Numbered from the stretch's first letter, positions 8,295 to 17,613 are shown. The stretch is DNA of 64,000 nt from Paludibacter sp. (GCF_009712605.1 NZ_WASO01000014.1:124001-188000); one strand, 5' to 3'. Notes: a model not told the origin generated them from the sequence alone. Numbers and translations are program-made.

Positions 8295-10352
8295 TTATTC
8301 GTTGTAAGTTGGCAGCGGTGAGAATTTACCGGAGTAGCGCAACATCTGTTCGGTGTAACCTTCCGTGTAGGAAATCTTCACGTCTTTGATATTGCCTTTA
8401 GCATCTTTCACGGCTGTAATCACCGGATTGACGAAGCCTTTGTAGGGTTTCAGTTCCAGCTTTTTGTAGCGTGCCAATACTTCGTCGTGCAGCTTTTGAT
8501 CGACTTGCACGCCGTAATCTTCTACCAGTTTCTTAGCTCCTTCAAAGTCACCTTCCGATTTCACACGCTGGATTTCGGCCAGTAACACGCCCAACAGTTT
8601 GTGCATTTTTTCGTAGTCGTTTACCACCACGAAGGTTTTTCCATCGCGTTGTTTGAATTCCACCACGTTTTCGGCTTTGCCATGTTCATATACCCAGCGG
8701 GCAATCAACTGGCGGTTCCGCATGTGGGCCTCTTCGATGTTTTTGCCCGGTTCGATACGGGTGAGCTGTGTCATCAGTCCGTTCATCATGTATTTGTAGT
8801 ACTCTGCTTTGTACGCTTCTTTGTCAGGGAGAATACCCAGTTCCACGAGTTTAGGATCGCCCACATAATAGAGACCAAACAGGTCGGCACGTGCCTCTTC
8901 GATGGTTTTACCGTAGGCTTTCAGTGCATCAGGATCAACACCCGGCAACAATTTTCCTGAACCATGGCCGAGACATTCGTGAAGGTCTGTATGGAGCACG
9001 TCGGTGAGGAAGCCGTACTTGCGGATCGACTTTAGCTCATTGTCGCTCCAGACGAACTCTTCGTTAAACCCGCTTTTTTGGGCAGCTTTGTCGTAAGCTT
9101 CCATTATGTTTTCGATGGTTACCGATTTCGACCCATAATCTTTGCGAATCCAGTTGGAGTTAGGCAGGTTGATCCCGATCGGAGTAGAGGGGTAACAATC
9201 TCCCGCTAGTTGAGCCACGGTGATCACCTTGGCGGTAACGCCTTTTACTTTTTCTTTCTTGAAACGTTTATCCACGGGTGAGTTGTCCTCAAACCACTGT
9301 GCGTTGGCGCTAATGGTTTCGGTGCGTTTGGTTGCTTCCAGATTTTTGAAGTTGACGTTCGACTCCCAGCTTCCCTTCAATCCAAGCGGATCGCCGTAGC
9401 TTTCGGTAAAGCCGTTCACAAAGTCGATTTGTGATTGAGTGTCGTGTACCCAAAGGATGGCGTAAGCGTCGAATAACTTTAGATCACCTTTTTGATAAAA
9501 CTCGATTAGCTTCTCGATGACTGCTTTTTGTTGAGGCGTTTCAGCAACGGTGCCGGCTTTTTCCAACCAGTAGATAATGCGGGTGATGGCTTGTGAGTAG
9601 AGTCCGCCAACTTTCCAAACTTTTTCCACCAACTTACCGTTCACTTTCGCCAGGCGGCTGTTGTGCCCGTAAGCAATCGGTTTCGGATCGTTCGGATCTT
9701 TCATTTTGGAGTAGAAATCTTCCACCTCTTTCTGCGAAATGTCACCTTCGTAGTAGTTGTTGGCCGAGGTTTTGATCAGATCTTCACCATGCGCCTGATT
9801 TACCTTTTTCGGCATCACCGAAGGGTCGAAAATTACCGGAGAAATTTCTGTCAGAAAAGCGTCCACCGATTGTCCTTTGCGAACAGGCACTTTCGTCTGC
9901 GGCAATGCTTTTACCTGTTTGATAAAAAAATCTTTGGAGAAGCCGGGTGCAAATTTGTCTTCTCCGTAATGGTGGTGAATGCCGTTGGCAAACCATACCC
10001 GTTTCAGGTAAACGACGAACTGTTTGTAGTCGTTACTGGTTTTATCTCCTTTGTAGTTGAGGTAGATGGCCTCGAGCGTGCGGCGGATGGCCAGATTATA
10101 GCGGCAATTCTGATCGAACAAAATGTCGCGGCCCTCGTTGGCAGCCTGAGAGAGAAAATAGATCAGTTCTTTCTGTTTGATGCTCAGTTGTTCGAAACCG
10201 GGAACCTGATAGCGCAGGATCTGCAGGTCGGCAAACTGATCGACAATGTAGTTGAACTCTTTAGGCGGAGCGCTCTTCCCGGCAGCTTCGGCGCTGCCAG
10301 CACCCGCCGTTATCGACAATGCGGTCATAGTTAAAAAAATTGTTTTTTTCAT
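8295..10352 (-). CDS. Dipeptidyl peptidase III (M49), exported
   Basis: The 685-residue zinc peptidase removes dipeptides from the N-termini of peptides. The diagnostic M49 motif HEXXGH appears as HECLGH near residue 456, and the second motif EExRAD appears as EEARAD near 484, supplying the third zinc ligand. An N-terminal export signal (MKKTIFLTMTALSITAGAGSAEAA) suggests it is periplasmic, as in other Bacteroidota. Its length fits the bacterial members. A -7 box lies at 10380-10387 on the minus strand, 28 bases before the ATG. It is convergent with the beta-barrel gene. Confidence 0.9.
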   Translation of the reverse strand: MKKTIFLTMTALSITAGAGSAEAAGKSAPPKEFNYIVDQFADLQILRYQVPGFEQLSIKQKELIYFLSQAANEGRDILFDQNCRYNLAIRRTLEAIYLNYKGDKTSNDYKQFVVYLKRVWFANGIHHHYGEDKFAPGFSKDFFIKQVKALPQTKVPVRKGQSVDAFLTEISPVIFDPSVMPKKVNQAHGEDLIKTSANNYYEGDISQKEVEDFYSKMKDPNDPKPIAYGHNSRLAKVNGKLVEKVWKVGGLYSQAITRIIYWLEKAGTVAETPQQKAVIEKLIEFYQKGDLKLFDAYAILWVHDTQSQIDFVNGFTESYGDPLGLKGSWESNVNFKNLEATKRTETISANAQWFEDNSPVDKRFKKEKVKGVTAKVITVAQLAGDCYPSTPIGINLPNSNWIRKDYGSKSVTIENIMEAYDKAAQKSGFNEEFVWSDNELKSIRKYGFLTDVLHTDLHECLGHGSGKLLPGVDPDALKAYGKTIEEARADLFGLYYVGDPKLVELGILPDKEAYKAEYYKYMMNGLMTQLTRIEPGKNIEEAHMRNRQLIARWVYEHGKAENVVEFKQRDGKTFVVVNDYEKMHKLLGVLLAEIQRVKSEGDFEGAKKLVEDYGVQVDQKLHDEVLARYKKLELKPYKGFVNPVITAVKDAKGNIKDVKISYTEGYTEQMLRYSGKFSPLPTYNE

Positions 10353-10379
10353 AATTGAAAGTGAAACTTAATTTGGTTG

Positions 10380-10387
10380 CAAAGGTA
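10380..10387 (-). promoter_or_regulatory. -7 box (TACCTTTG) for the dipeptidyl peptidase III gene
   Basis: Read on the minus strand the sequence is TACCTTTG; a TTTG lies 18 bp further upstream, slightly short of the usual spacing. Confidence 0.6.
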
Positions 10388-10460
10388 ATGGATTTTGGTC
10401 TCATGCAAATGAGGTACACGGAAAACACAGAATAAACTGAACTTCACAGCAAGCATTTTA

Positions 10461-10547
10461 TCGATGTTTCTTAGAAACCAGAGCTACGCTCCTCATGGCG
10501 TTGTCTCCATAATTTTCTACCAAGAATACAGGGCTACCGCCCCTTTA
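10461..10547. repeat. Probable interspersed repeat remnant
   Basis: Two similar GC-rich blocks, CAGAGCTACGCTCC and CAGGGCTACCGCCCC, lie about 50 bases apart and can each fold on themselves. On the minus strand they form a short frame ending ALVSKKHR that looks like a fragment recurring between genes in this phylum. No second copy is present in the window, so the assignment is from memory and tentative. Confidence 0.35.
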
Positions 10548-10608
10548 GTAGCAAGCAGTTAATCTGTGTTTTTCTGTTGCTTTCGTGTATTCTGTGTGCT
10601 ATCGTATT

Positions 10609-11565
10609 TTAGTTAACTCTCGTAATATCATCCCGTCCTTCGAAGAAGCGGATAATGTTTTGCGAAGCAAAGCGGGCAATCTCGTTGCGGGTGTCCACGG
10701 TGGCGGTGCCGTTGTGAGGAGCAAGCACTACGTTGTCCATTTCAAGCAAAGCGGGCGTAATTCGCGGCTCGAACTCGTAAACGTCCAATCCGGCGGCGGC
10801 AATCCAACCTTGTTGCAGTGCTTCCACCAGTGCTGCTTCGTCTATGACGGCTCCGCGGGCGGTGTTAACGATGATGGCCGTCCGTTTCATCATCAGCAAT
10901 TGTTCGCGACCAACCAGATGACGGGTCTCGTCGGTGAGCGGAGTGTTGAGCGAAAGTACGTCGCAGGTAGAGATGAGGTCGTCAAGATCGAGACGGGTGG
11001 CCTTATAAGTTGCTTCCAGATCGGGCGACAGACGATGGCGGTTGTAATAAACGATGTGCATACCGCAGGCCAGTGCGCGTCGTGCCAGCGCCTGACCGAT
11101 GCGTCCCATGCCGACGATACCCAGTGTTTTGCCAGTGAGCGACTGACCCAGGTTTTCCAGTACACCCCACTTCAGTCCTCCGGGAACGCGCACTTTTCGG
11201 TTGCATTCTGGAATACGACGCGCGGCGGCCAGCATCAGAGCAAGAGCCAGTTCTGCGGTCGGTTCTATCACCGGATCGGGGGTGTTGGTCACCACGATGC
11301 CCAGTTGTGCGGCATAGTCGATGTCGATATTGTTGTACCCCACGCCATAGTTGGAGATGATTTTGACCCGTTGCGAAGCAGCATCCAGCATTTCGCGATC
11401 GACGGGATAGACGAATGTGGGGATAAATGCATCGAAATCTGGTAGGAGAGCGATTAATTCATCGCGGGTAAAAGTTTCTTTTTCAGGGAATACAACCTCA
11501 AACTGCTTTTGCAGCTCAGCAAATCCTTCGGGCAGAAGGCGGGTAGAGAGTAGAACTCGTTTCAT
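10609..11565 (-). CDS. D-isomer-specific 2-hydroxyacid dehydrogenase
   Basis: This 318-residue NAD(P)-dependent enzyme reduces a 2-oxoacid such as glyoxylate or hydroxypyruvate to the D-hydroxyacid. The dinucleotide-binding motif GMGRIGQ lies near residue 152. The catalytic Arg is in NTARGAV (about 235), the Glu in DVYEFEP (about 264), and the His in APHNGT (about 283). It is cytoplasmic and preceded by a -7 box at 11592-11599. The substrate is not fixed by sequence; glyoxylate/hydroxypyruvate reductase is the closest general label. The gap to the downstream dipeptidyl peptidase gene holds a likely repeat remnant. Confidence 0.85.
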   Translation of the reverse strand: MKRVLLSTRLLPEGFAELQKQFEVVFPEKETFTRDELIALLPDFDAFIPTFVYPVDREMLDAASQRVKIISNYGVGYNNIDIDYAAQLGIVVTNTPDPVIEPTAELALALMLAAARRIPECNRKVRVPGGLKWGVLENLGQSLTGKTLGIVGMGRIGQALARRALACGMHIVYYNRHRLSPDLEATYKATRLDLDDLISTCDVLSLNTPLTDETRHLVGREQLLMMKRTAIIVNTARGAVIDEAALVEALQQGWIAAAGLDVYEFEPRITPALLEMDNVVLAPHNGTATVDTRNEIARFASQNIIRFFEGRDDITRVN

Positions 11566-11591
11566 GTTAGTCGAATTAAATAAAACATCCG

Positions 11592-11599
11592 CAAAGATA
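11592..11599 (-). promoter_or_regulatory. -7 box (TATCTTTG) for the 2-hydroxyacid dehydrogenase
   Basis: The minus-strand sequence TATCTTTG lies 26 bases before the ATG that ends at 11565. A -33 element at standard spacing is not clear. Confidence 0.55.
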
Positions 11600-11630
11600 T
11601 TTTATTTTCATTGACATGAACCAGCAACGG

Positions 11631-12773
11631 CTAAAGTTTGATATAGATTTTCTTTCGATCAAGCCAGTAGGCTACCAACCAGCAGGAAAACATCCACCAG
11701 AGAGCAAACAGTAGCGATCCGATGTATCCGCCGGCATGGGCGAAAATGTTGTTGTATATTAAGGAATACAGCGGAGTATCACCGATTGGGATCAACCACA
11801 TTAACGTTACACCAATTTCGCTTAGCACATAGATGGCAAGCGGATTTTTTCCGAAAACCTGAAAAAAATGACGGCCTTGTTTTATTTTTAGGAAATCAGT
11901 CCAATAGATAATTGCTGCCAGCAATATAAAGTCAAGCCCAACAGTCAGAACAGCATAAGAGCTCGTCCATAATTTTTTGTTGATAGGAAGAATATGGTTC
12001 CATGCATACGCAATTATGAGTAATCCCAAACCCACAAAAACAAACTCCGTGAGTGTTTGATGATTGTTGCCCTTCCTTTGAATGTACGATCCTGCTAAAT
12101 AGCCGCAAATGACATTGAATAACGCGGGTAGCGTACTGAGAATACCTTCCGGATCGAATGGAAATCCTTCTCCGGTGTAGAGGTGATTTACTCCGAATAT
12201 GAGAGAGTCGAAAGAAAGAACAGCATTTCCGGTTTTTGTATATTCCAGTCCGGGGGAGCCAAACCATACCAAAATCATCCAGTAAAATACTAATGCACCG
12301 ATGCCTGTAGCCAATATTTTTTCTCTATTGAGGGAATACACCAGTAAGGCGACGATGCTATAGCAAAGTGCTATTCGTTGCAACACCCCCATGATGCGCG
12401 TATGGGATATAGGGGAAAGTACGATATGAGAATCAGAATTTAATGAAAAGAAGGGAAACCAGTACATGAGATAACCGACAAGAAAAATTAGGCAAGTCCG
12501 TTTGGCTATTTTCAACATTACGGTTTTCGTAGACAATGACTCCCAGCGTTTGTTTGCAAAACTAAGCGCATTGCCAACTGCAAAAAGAAACGAAGGAAAT
12601 ACCAGATCTGTGGGAGTAAAACCATGCCAATCTGCATGTTTTAAGAAACCAAAAGTAGTTTCTTCATTGCCGGGAGTGTTGACAATGATCATAAAACATA
12701 TGGTCATCCCTCTGAAAATATCAAGCGCGGTGAACCTGTATTTCTCAGAAGTATGATTTTGCAGGTTATTCAT
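11631..12773 (-). CDS. HGSNAT-like membrane acyltransferase (DUF1624/DUF5009 family)
   Basis: A 380-residue multi-pass membrane protein. The opening segment (RFTALDIFRGMTICFMIIVN) and the later HADWHGFTPTDLVFPSFLFA are typical of the family related to human heparan-alpha-glucosaminide N-acetyltransferase, in which the conserved HGF/DLVFP region sits by the acetyl-transfer site. About ten hydrophobic helices are visible. These bacterial proteins probably acetylate a sugar across the cytoplasmic membrane, but the acceptor is unknown. It is apparently monocistronic on the minus strand; a TACTTTTA about 40 bases upstream of the start may be a weak -7 box. Confidence 0.8.
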   Translation of the reverse strand: MNNLQNHTSEKYRFTALDIFRGMTICFMIIVNTPGNEETTFGFLKHADWHGFTPTDLVFPSFLFAVGNALSFANKRWESLSTKTVMLKIAKRTCLIFLVGYLMYWFPFFSLNSDSHIVLSPISHTRIMGVLQRIALCYSIVALLVYSLNREKILATGIGALVFYWMILVWFGSPGLEYTKTGNAVLSFDSLIFGVNHLYTGEGFPFDPEGILSTLPALFNVICGYLAGSYIQRKGNNHQTLTEFVFVGLGLLIIAYAWNHILPINKKLWTSSYAVLTVGLDFILLAAIIYWTDFLKIKQGRHFFQVFGKNPLAIYVLSEIGVTLMWLIPIGDTPLYSLIYNNIFAHAGGYIGSLLFALWWMFSCWLVAYWLDRKKIYIKL

Positions 12774-12904
12774 GGGGATTTAACAAATGACAATTAAAGT
12801 CTGTAAAAGTAGTGGATTTCTGTGATATAATCTGACATTAATCTAAAATATTCTATATAATTAACTAAATATATAATTGAACTATTTGCTATTCGGAATG
12901 GAAT

Positions 12905-12949
12905 AAAAACAAAAAAGGCGTTGTAAGGTGGTATTGCCTTCAACGCCTT
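12905..12949 (-). terminator. Intrinsic terminator after the Dabb gene
   Basis: On the minus strand AAGGCGTTG (12949-12941) pairs with CAACGCCTT (12923-12915) and continues into TTTTTGTTTTT. Confidence 0.8.
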
Positions 12950-12969
12950 CCTGTTTGTATAAAGGTAAT

Positions 12970-13272
12970 TTAAATTTCGTAATCCACGCAGGCACGTGCA
13001 TTGACCACTTCCCTCACAAAAGATTGTACAGCCTTGTGAAGCGGGTTTTCCTGATAACCGTCCAATGCTTCTTTGCTTGTAAGCTCGGAGTAGAGAGCGA
13101 TGTCGTGGTCAGCAGGATTGCCTGTAAAATCGATGCCTACTTCCAGCTTAATCAATCCTTCGATTTGTCCGTTGAGTGCTTCCAGTTTTTCCTTTACCAG
13201 TTTTGCGTTGGTTGCTTTATCATTTCCGGCAGCCTCTTCTTTCAATTTCCAAAATACTAAATGTTTAACCAT
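12970..13272 (-). CDS. Dabb (dimeric alpha/beta barrel) stress-responsive domain protein
   Basis: The 100-residue protein is a single Dabb domain: it begins MVKHLVFWKLKEEA, carries the central GLIKLEVGIDF strand and the HDIALYSELTSKEAL segment, and ends with VVNARACVDYEI. Such domains form dimeric ferredoxin-like barrels; the function in bacteria is unclear. The longer open frame begins at 13440, but the start at 13272 matches the family and a -7 box (13311-13318, minus strand) lies between the two. It is divergent from AMP nucleosidase. Confidence 0.85.
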   Translation of the reverse strand: MVKHLVFWKLKEEAAGNDKATNAKLVKEKLEALNGQIEGLIKLEVGIDFTGNPADHDIALYSELTSKEALDGYQENPLHKAVQSFVREVVNARACVDYEI

Positions 13273-13310
13273 GTCTATGTGAATTTTATATGTTGAATTG
13301 TAATTACCTG

Positions 13311-13341
13311 CAAAGCTACCAAAATTCAGCGTGATGACAAT
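13311..13341 (-). promoter_or_regulatory. Promoter of the Dabb gene
   Basis: On the minus strand TAGCTTTG (13318-13311) is preceded by TTG 19 bp upstream, a good phylum-type promoter. It sets the start at 13272. Confidence 0.65.
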
Positions 13342-13384
13342 AAATTTAGATTCAAAGGTGATGCTTTTGGGCATCTTTATTGTA

Positions 13385-13418
13385 TTTGCGGGGTTGCCGC
13401 CGAAAATTTGTATCTTTG
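13385..13418 (+). promoter_or_regulatory. Promoter of AMP nucleosidase
   Basis: TTTG at 13385-13388, a 22-bp spacer, and TATCTTTG at 13411-13418. The ATG at 13439 follows 20 bases later. Confidence 0.7.
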
Positions 13419-13438
13419 AACGCAAAATAATTTTTCGC

Positions 13439-14209
13439 ATGAAGACAAAGAAAGAGATAGTTGAAAACTGGTTGGTTCGTTACACCAAAAGACAATTGGA
13501 AGATTTTGACCAATACATTTTGCTGACGAATTTCAACAATTATGTGGAGATGTTTGCAGAACGTTTCGGCGTTCCCGTCTATAACGAAGGAAATATGGTC
13601 AACGCTTCGGCCAATGGTATTACCATCATCAATTTCGGAATGGGTAGTCCCAATGCTGCGTTGATTATGGACTTACTTACAGCCATACAGCCTAAAGCCG
13701 TTCTTTTCCTTGGGAAATGTGGCGGCTTGAAAGATAAAAACCGTAATGGTGATTATATCCTTCCAATTGCAGCCATTCGCGGTGAAGGTACGTCAAATGA
13801 TTATTTTCCTCCTGAAATTCCGGCTCTACCGGCATTTATGTTGCAGCGTGCCGTTTCTTCCAATATCCGTGACTTTGGTAAGGATTATTGGACTGGTACT
13901 GTTTATACGACCAACCGTCGCGTGTGGGAACATGATGAAGAATTCAAAGAATATCTGCACAATACCCGTGCTCAGGCCGTAGATATGGAAACTGCCACCT
14001 TGTTTTCTGTAGGTTTCTTCAATAGTATTCCTACAGGAGCGTTGTTGCTCGTTTCAGATATGCCGATGCGCCCGGATGGGGTAAAAACCGAGGCCAGCGA
14101 TAATAATGTGACTGCGAATTTTGTGGAAGAGCATTTACGTATTGGAGTGAAAGCCTTGAGTTCGATCATGAATAACAGTAGTACAATCAAGCATTTGCGT
14201 TTCGAGTAA
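13439..14209 (+). CDS. amn: AMP nucleosidase
   Basis: This 256-residue phosphorylase-fold enzyme splits AMP into adenine and ribose 5-phosphate. Visible family features are FGMGSPNAAL near the N-terminal third, FLGKCGGLK (phosphate/ribose site) and the purine-site segment QAVDMETATLFSVG, with the SDMPMRPDGVKT stretch typical of the Bacteroidota form. The open frame extends up to 13331, but the -7 box at 13411 places the start at 13439. Its stop codon overlaps the holA start by one base (TAATG), so the two are translationally linked. Confidence 0.88.
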   Translation: MKTKKEIVENWLVRYTKRQLEDFDQYILLTNFNNYVEMFAERFGVPVYNEGNMVNASANGITIINFGMGSPNAALIMDLLTAIQPKAVLFLGKCGGLKDKNRNGDYILPIAAIRGEGTSNDYFPPEIPALPAFMLQRAVSSNIRDFGKDYWTGTVYTTNRRVWEHDEEFKEYLHNTRAQAVDMETATLFSVGFFNSIPTGALLLVSDMPMRPDGVKTEASDNNVTANFVEEHLRIGVKALSSIMNNSSTIKHLRFE

Positions 14210-15225
14210 TGGCTAAAAAATCAGATTCATACGAACAGATTCTCGACAAACTCAAGCGAAAGGAGTATGCCCCGGTGTACTACTTTATGGGAGAGGAACC
14301 TTACTACATTGATTTGCTCGCCGATTACATCGAAGAAAACGTGCTGGACGAGATGGAAAAATCGTTCAACCAAACAGTGCTGTATGGTAAAGATACTGAT
14401 ATTCGTACGGTGATTAATGCTGCCAAACGTTTCCCGATGGGATCGCAATATCAGGTGGTCATCGTCAAAGAGGCGCAGCAGTTGAAGGCGATCGACGAAC
14501 TGTCGTTCTATCTGCAAAAACCGCTTGCATCCACCATTCTTGTATTTTGCCATAAATACGGTACGCTCGACAAACGGAAAAAGGTAACCTCGGAGATTGA
14601 AAAAAACGGGGTGTTGTTTGTTTCTGAGAAGTTGCGCGACTACCAGATTCCGCCCTGGATTGTAAAATATCTGGCCGATCGGAAGGTGAAAATCTCCGAG
14701 AAGGCGGCTCTTATGCTCACCGAATTTCTGGGAACCGATTTGAGCAAGGTGGCCAACGAGCTCGACAAACTCCTTATTACCAAACCTGCTTCCGAACCCA
14801 CGATCACTCCAGAGCTGATTGAGAAGAACATTGGCATCAGTAAGGATTTTAATAACTTCGAATTGCAAAGTGCCATCGTGGCCGGCGACGTGTTGAAAGT
14901 GAATCGCATTGTCCGCTATTTTGCCGATAATCCCAAGAATAATCCGATTATTGTCACCCTCTCCGTTCTGTTCAATTTTTTCAGCAACCTGATGGTGTAT
15001 CACTATTTGCAGGACAAAAGTCAGGCAAATGTGGCTCGTGAATTGGGCGTTAATCCCTATTTTGTGAAGGATTTTCAGGCGGCAGCCAAACGCTTCTCAG
15101 CAGCCAAAACACTGCGGATTATTGCCTGGTTGCGCGAATGTGATGCCCACTCCAAAGGAATCGAGAATGTGTCGACTGATGCGGGAGATCTCCTGAAAGA
15201 ATTAGTCTATAAAATGTTACATTAA
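14209..15225 (+). CDS. holA: DNA polymerase III subunit delta
   Basis: The 338-residue product is the clamp-loader delta subunit, which opens the beta sliding clamp. The N-terminal domain contains YYFMGEEPYYIDLLADYI and the AAA+-like fold without a Walker A motif, as expected for delta. The middle reads LTEFLGTDLSKVANELDKLL, a family signature, and the C-terminal collar domain ends DAGDLLKELVYKMLH. Its ATG overlaps the amn stop by one base, and the next gene begins three bases after its stop, so amn-holA-methyltransferase is probably one operon. Confidence 0.9.
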   Translation: MAKKSDSYEQILDKLKRKEYAPVYYFMGEEPYYIDLLADYIEENVLDEMEKSFNQTVLYGKDTDIRTVINAAKRFPMGSQYQVVIVKEAQQLKAIDELSFYLQKPLASTILVFCHKYGTLDKRKKVTSEIEKNGVLFVSEKLRDYQIPPWIVKYLADRKVKISEKAALMLTEFLGTDLSKVANELDKLLITKPASEPTITPELIEKNIGISKDFNNFELQSAIVAGDVLKVNRIVRYFADNPKNNPIIVTLSVLFNFFSNLMVYHYLQDKSQANVARELGVNPYFVKDFQAAAKRFSAAKTLRIIAWLRECDAHSKGIENVSTDAGDLLKELVYKMLH

Positions 15226-15228
15226 ATA

Positions 15229-16011
15229 ATGAAGAAGCTTATCCGGTTCGTGCTGAACCATATTCCCCGAAAGTATCTGCAACTTTTCGCTCATGTGGCT
15301 GTAAGAGCCAGTTCCGTTTTCTATGTGGGTAGTAAATATGAATGCCCGGTGTGTCATCACCGTTTCCGCAAATTGTTGCCTTATGGCTATGTCAATTCCC
15401 GTGAAAATGCGCTTTGCCCTTCGTGCTTGTCGTTGGAACGGCACCGTCAGATTTGGCTCTTTTTGCAGGCCAAAACCGAATTTTTTACCAAACAGAGCGT
15501 GATGTTGCACATTGCTCCCGAATACTGTTTTATCAAACGTTTTGGTGCTATGTCGAATATCGATTACTATTCGGCTGATTTGGAATCGCCGTTGGCACGT
15601 GTCAAGATGGATATTCAGTCTATTCCGTTCGAAGAAAATAAATTTGATGTTATCTTTTGCAACCACATCCTCGAACACGTGGACGATGATTTGCTGGCCA
15701 TGCGAGAACTCTATCGCGTGATGAAACCCGGCGGATGGGGCATCGTTCAGTCTCCGGTCAATCTGGATCGTGCCGTGACTTACGAAGATAAAACGATCAC
15801 TGCGCCCGAAGAACGCTTGAAACACTTCGGACAGAAAGATCACGTGCGTGAGTATGGTCGCGATTATGCCGACCGGATGCGCTCTGTTGGTTTTAAGGTG
15901 GAAGAGGTCAATTTGCCGGAATATGTTTCCGACGATAAAATCCTCTATCATGCGCTTACTCCAAGCGTTGAGGCTGCCAAAGACACCATCATTTATTACG
16001 TAAGTAAATAA
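15229..16011 (+). CDS. Class I SAM-dependent methyltransferase with zinc ribbon
   Basis: A 260-residue methyltransferase. The N-terminal part holds a zinc-ribbon-like CPVC...CPSC pair (about residues 42-45 and 63-66), followed by a type-11 methyltransferase fold: MLHIAPE at motif I position, IDYYSADLESP, and the FDVIFCNHILEHVDDD post-motif typical of small-molecule or lipid methyltransferases, then LYRVMKPGGWG. The substrate is unknown. It starts three bases after holA and is 17 bases ahead of the GHL10 gene, so it is co-transcribed with them. Confidence 0.8.
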   Translation: MKKLIRFVLNHIPRKYLQLFAHVAVRASSVFYVGSKYECPVCHHRFRKLLPYGYVNSRENALCPSCLSLERHRQIWLFLQAKTEFFTKQSVMLHIAPEYCFIKRFGAMSNIDYYSADLESPLARVKMDIQSIPFEENKFDVIFCNHILEHVDDDLLAMRELYRVMKPGGWGIVQSPVNLDRAVTYEDKTITAPEERLKHFGQKDHVREYGRDYADRMRSVGFKVEEVNLPEYVSDDKILYHALTPSVEAAKDTIIYYVSK

Positions 16012-16028
16012 TCAATCCAGAATTTATA

Positions 16029-17537
16029 ATGATTTTCAAGAATATCAGAGCTGTTCTGACATTAGCATTAGCTTTCCTGATTTCGCTTTCGGTTTATTCG
16101 GAAGTAGTTCCTAAACGTGAGTTTCGTGGTGTGTGGATCCACACGGTCGGCAACTGGAAATATCGCACTATGAAAGCAGAAGCCATTCAGAAAGAGTGGA
16201 CAAATATGCTCGACAGTTTTCAGAAGGCTGGTATGAATGCCGTTATCTTTCAGGTTCGTCCGCAGGCCGACGCGTTTTATGAGTCCAAACTGGAACCCTG
16301 GAGTCGTTATCTGACCGGCGAACAGGGCAAAGCGCCTAATCCGATGTGGGATCCGCTTGCCTTTATGATTGAGGAGTGTCACAAACGTGGTATGCAGCTC
16401 CATGCGTGGCTGAATCCTTACCGTGTAACCAGCAGTGAGTCGGAAGTGTTATCGAAGATGAACAAGAAACACTCGAAACTCTTTATCCATTACGGAAAGC
16501 AGTTGTATTTCGATCCGGGTCAGCCCGAATCGCGTAAGATTGTCAACAAGGTGGTGGAAGATATCGTGGAACGTTATGATGTTGACGGTATTCATTTTGA
16601 CGACTATTTCTACCCGTATCCTATCAAAGGCGAAGAGTTCAATGATGCAAAATCGTTCAAAAAATACGCAAAAAAGCAAGGCTTTGGAAAAGACGATCGT
16701 GCTAACTGGCGCAGGAATAATGTAGACCAGCTTATTAAAGAGGTGAACGAAACCGTGCATCACGAAAAACCCTGGGTGGTGTTTGGCGTGAGTCCGTTTG
16801 GTATTTGGCGTAATGTGGGTAGCACTCCTGACGGTAGCAAAACAAATGGCCTTTCCAATTATGACGATCTGTATGCCGATGTGTTGCTTTGGCAGAAAAA
16901 TCATTGGGTCGATTATGTGGCTCCACAGCTTTACTGGAAAATTGGTCACAAGGCGGCTGATTATGCAACGCTGGTTGACTGGTGGAGCAAGAATAGCTAT
17001 GGAACCAACGTCTATGTTGGTCAAAGCATCACCACTTTCAACGAAAAAGATTTGAAAGATCCGAATAAGACGCAGTTCGCCGAAAAAATGCGATTGACAC
17101 GTGAAACTCCCAATATTCAGGGGAATATCTGGTGGTCGGGCTATCAGATGCGCGAAAATCCTTTCGGATCGCTCGATACGCTGGCGCAACACTATCAACG
17201 CATTCCGTCCTTGATTCCGGTATATCCTGCGATGGAAAAAGTGACTCCGGCTCCTATATCGGGTCTGCGATTTACGATCGATAATTGCAAGCTGAAAGTG
17301 ATTTGGCAAGGTGCTCAGGCGAAAAAAGAGTTAGAGCAATCGGCCTATTACTGTATTTACCGTTTTGGCTTGGATGAAAATATCGATTTGAACAACGGAG
17401 CAAAGATTGTGAAGATTGTGCGTGATCCGTACTACATTGTTCCCGATCCGAAGGAAAAGGCGAAATATGTCATTACCTCTCTCAATCGACTGCATCAAGA
17501 GAGCGCAGCATCAGAGCCTGTTTATGTAGGAGAATAA
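16029..17537 (+). CDS. GHL10-type glycosyl hydrolase-like protein (DUF187)
   Basis: The 502-residue exported protein (signal MIFKNIRAVLTLALAFLISL, cleaved about residue 24) begins its catalytic TIM barrel with REFRGVWIHTVGNW and contains GMNAVIFQVRPQADAFY, LHAWLNPYRV, DGIHFDDYFYP and VSPFGIWRN, the hallmarks of the glycosyl hydrolase-like 10 family. A short C-terminal beta domain follows (about 415-502). Members are thought to act on cell-surface or peptidoglycan sugars; activity here is inferred. It is the last gene of the amn-holA run and ends at a strong terminator. Confidence 0.82.
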   Translation: MIFKNIRAVLTLALAFLISLSVYSEVVPKREFRGVWIHTVGNWKYRTMKAEAIQKEWTNMLDSFQKAGMNAVIFQVRPQADAFYESKLEPWSRYLTGEQGKAPNPMWDPLAFMIEECHKRGMQLHAWLNPYRVTSSESEVLSKMNKKHSKLFIHYGKQLYFDPGQPESRKIVNKVVEDIVERYDVDGIHFDDYFYPYPIKGEEFNDAKSFKKYAKKQGFGKDDRANWRRNNVDQLIKEVNETVHHEKPWVVFGVSPFGIWRNVGSTPDGSKTNGLSNYDDLYADVLLWQKNHWVDYVAPQLYWKIGHKAADYATLVDWWSKNSYGTNVYVGQSITTFNEKDLKDPNKTQFAEKMRLTRETPNIQGNIWWSGYQMRENPFGSLDTLAQHYQRIPSLIPVYPAMEKVTPAPISGLRFTIDNCKLKVIWQGAQAKKELEQSAYYCIYRFGLDENIDLNNGAKIVKIVRDPYYIVPDPKEKAKYVITSLNRLHQESAASEPVYVGE

Positions 17538-17570
17538 ATAAAATTTCAGGATTTAGGATTCCAAAATTTC

Positions 17571-17613
17571 AAAAGAGAGCCGACTAAGGATTGAACTTAG
17601 TCGGCTCTCTTTT
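17571..17613. terminator. Bidirectional terminator between the GHL10 gene and xseA
   Basis: An 18-bp perfect stem (17571-17588 with 17596-17613) around GATTGAA, flanked by A and T runs; it serves both convergent genes, and the xseA stop codon sits at its edge. Confidence 0.88.

Noticed and set aside
10585-11445. 286-codon plus-strand ORF
   Set aside because: It is the antisense shadow of the 2-hydroxyacid dehydrogenase, whose catalytic motifs are complete.
16449-17309. 286-codon minus-strand ORF
   Set aside because: Shadow of the GHL10 gene; its product has no recognisable pattern.
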